From Lasiosphaeria ovina (lineage: Eukaryota; Ascomycota; Sordariomycetes; Sordariales; Lasiosphaeriaceae), in NCBI GenBank assembly GCA_033439765.1, contig JAULSN010000006.1, forward strand, positions 2,976,001 through 3,040,000: a stretch of DNA of 64,000 nt, written 5' to 3'. The position numbers and the translations under genes were made by a program. Each line of letters opens with the position of its first letter. Positions within the stretch are counted from its first letter, which is position 1. The notes under the pieces were generated by a model. That model searched no databases. It was not told the origin of the DNA and worked only from the letters and a program-made list of their open reading frames with translations. Shown in pieces: positions 63,999-64,000 of the stretch.

Positions 63999-64000
63999 AG

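Overview
The window is nuclear DNA of a filamentous ascomycete (Pezizomycotina, most likely a Sordariomycete). The reasons are: genes carry one to three short introns (about 50-95 nt) with GTRNGT donors and CTAAC/CTGAC branch sites; coding regions are GC-rich and intergenic regions are poorer; and the gene families are fungal (SesB/NACHT NLR-like protein, DUF6601-like membrane protein, modin-like protein, Pho80-type cyclin, PF11951-type regulator, 2EXR and F-box families, pogo/Fot transposon). No rRNA gene, convincing tRNA gene, CRISPR array or bacterial operon was seen.

Left part (1-30.9 kb), mostly ordinary gene space: end of a BAHD-type acyltransferase; an NLR-like SesB-NACHT gene with a frame break and an odd 3' end; a DUF6601-like membrane protein; a small secreted 6-Cys protein; a small membrane protein; a 988-aa modin-like protein; a four-exon cytochrome P450; a bacterial-looking GNAT acetyltransferase; a thiamine-diphosphate enzyme; a Pho80/PREG-like cyclin; an Xaa-Pro aminopeptidase with two candidate starts; a secreted 6-Cys protein; an 85-aa secreted 8-Cys peptide split over two short exons; and a single-pass Pro/Ser/Thr-rich membrane protein.

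Middle part (about 31-44 kb), AT-rich accessory region: two apparently head-to-tail terminal-inverted-repeat elements (about 33.13-37.14 kb and 37.15-40.45 kb) share the same left-end and right-end sequences. The first carries an intact three-exon multi-pass membrane protein gene plus a coding relic. The second carries only decayed coding islands. An F-box-like gene and a broken F-box gene follow.

Right part (44-64 kb): a second F-box-like gene, a deleted BTB pseudogene, an NADP-dependent epimerase/reductase gene, a decayed 2EXR gene, a complete pogo/Fot-type transposon with perfect 46-bp inverted repeats and one nonsense codon, an SDR gene remnant, a single-pass membrane protein, a 260-bp MITE, a fungal transcription factor lacking a visible Zn2Cys6 domain, a four-exon SDR, a hotdog thioesterase, and a Fic-domain protein cut by the window edge.

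No biosynthetic gene cluster or conserved multigene system is evident. The main themes are NLR/F-box/BTB/2EXR family turnover, transposon activity and small secreted cysteine-rich proteins. Exon coordinates were worked out by hand from splice consensus and reading-frame continuity. Family names rest on motif recognition, not on database searches.
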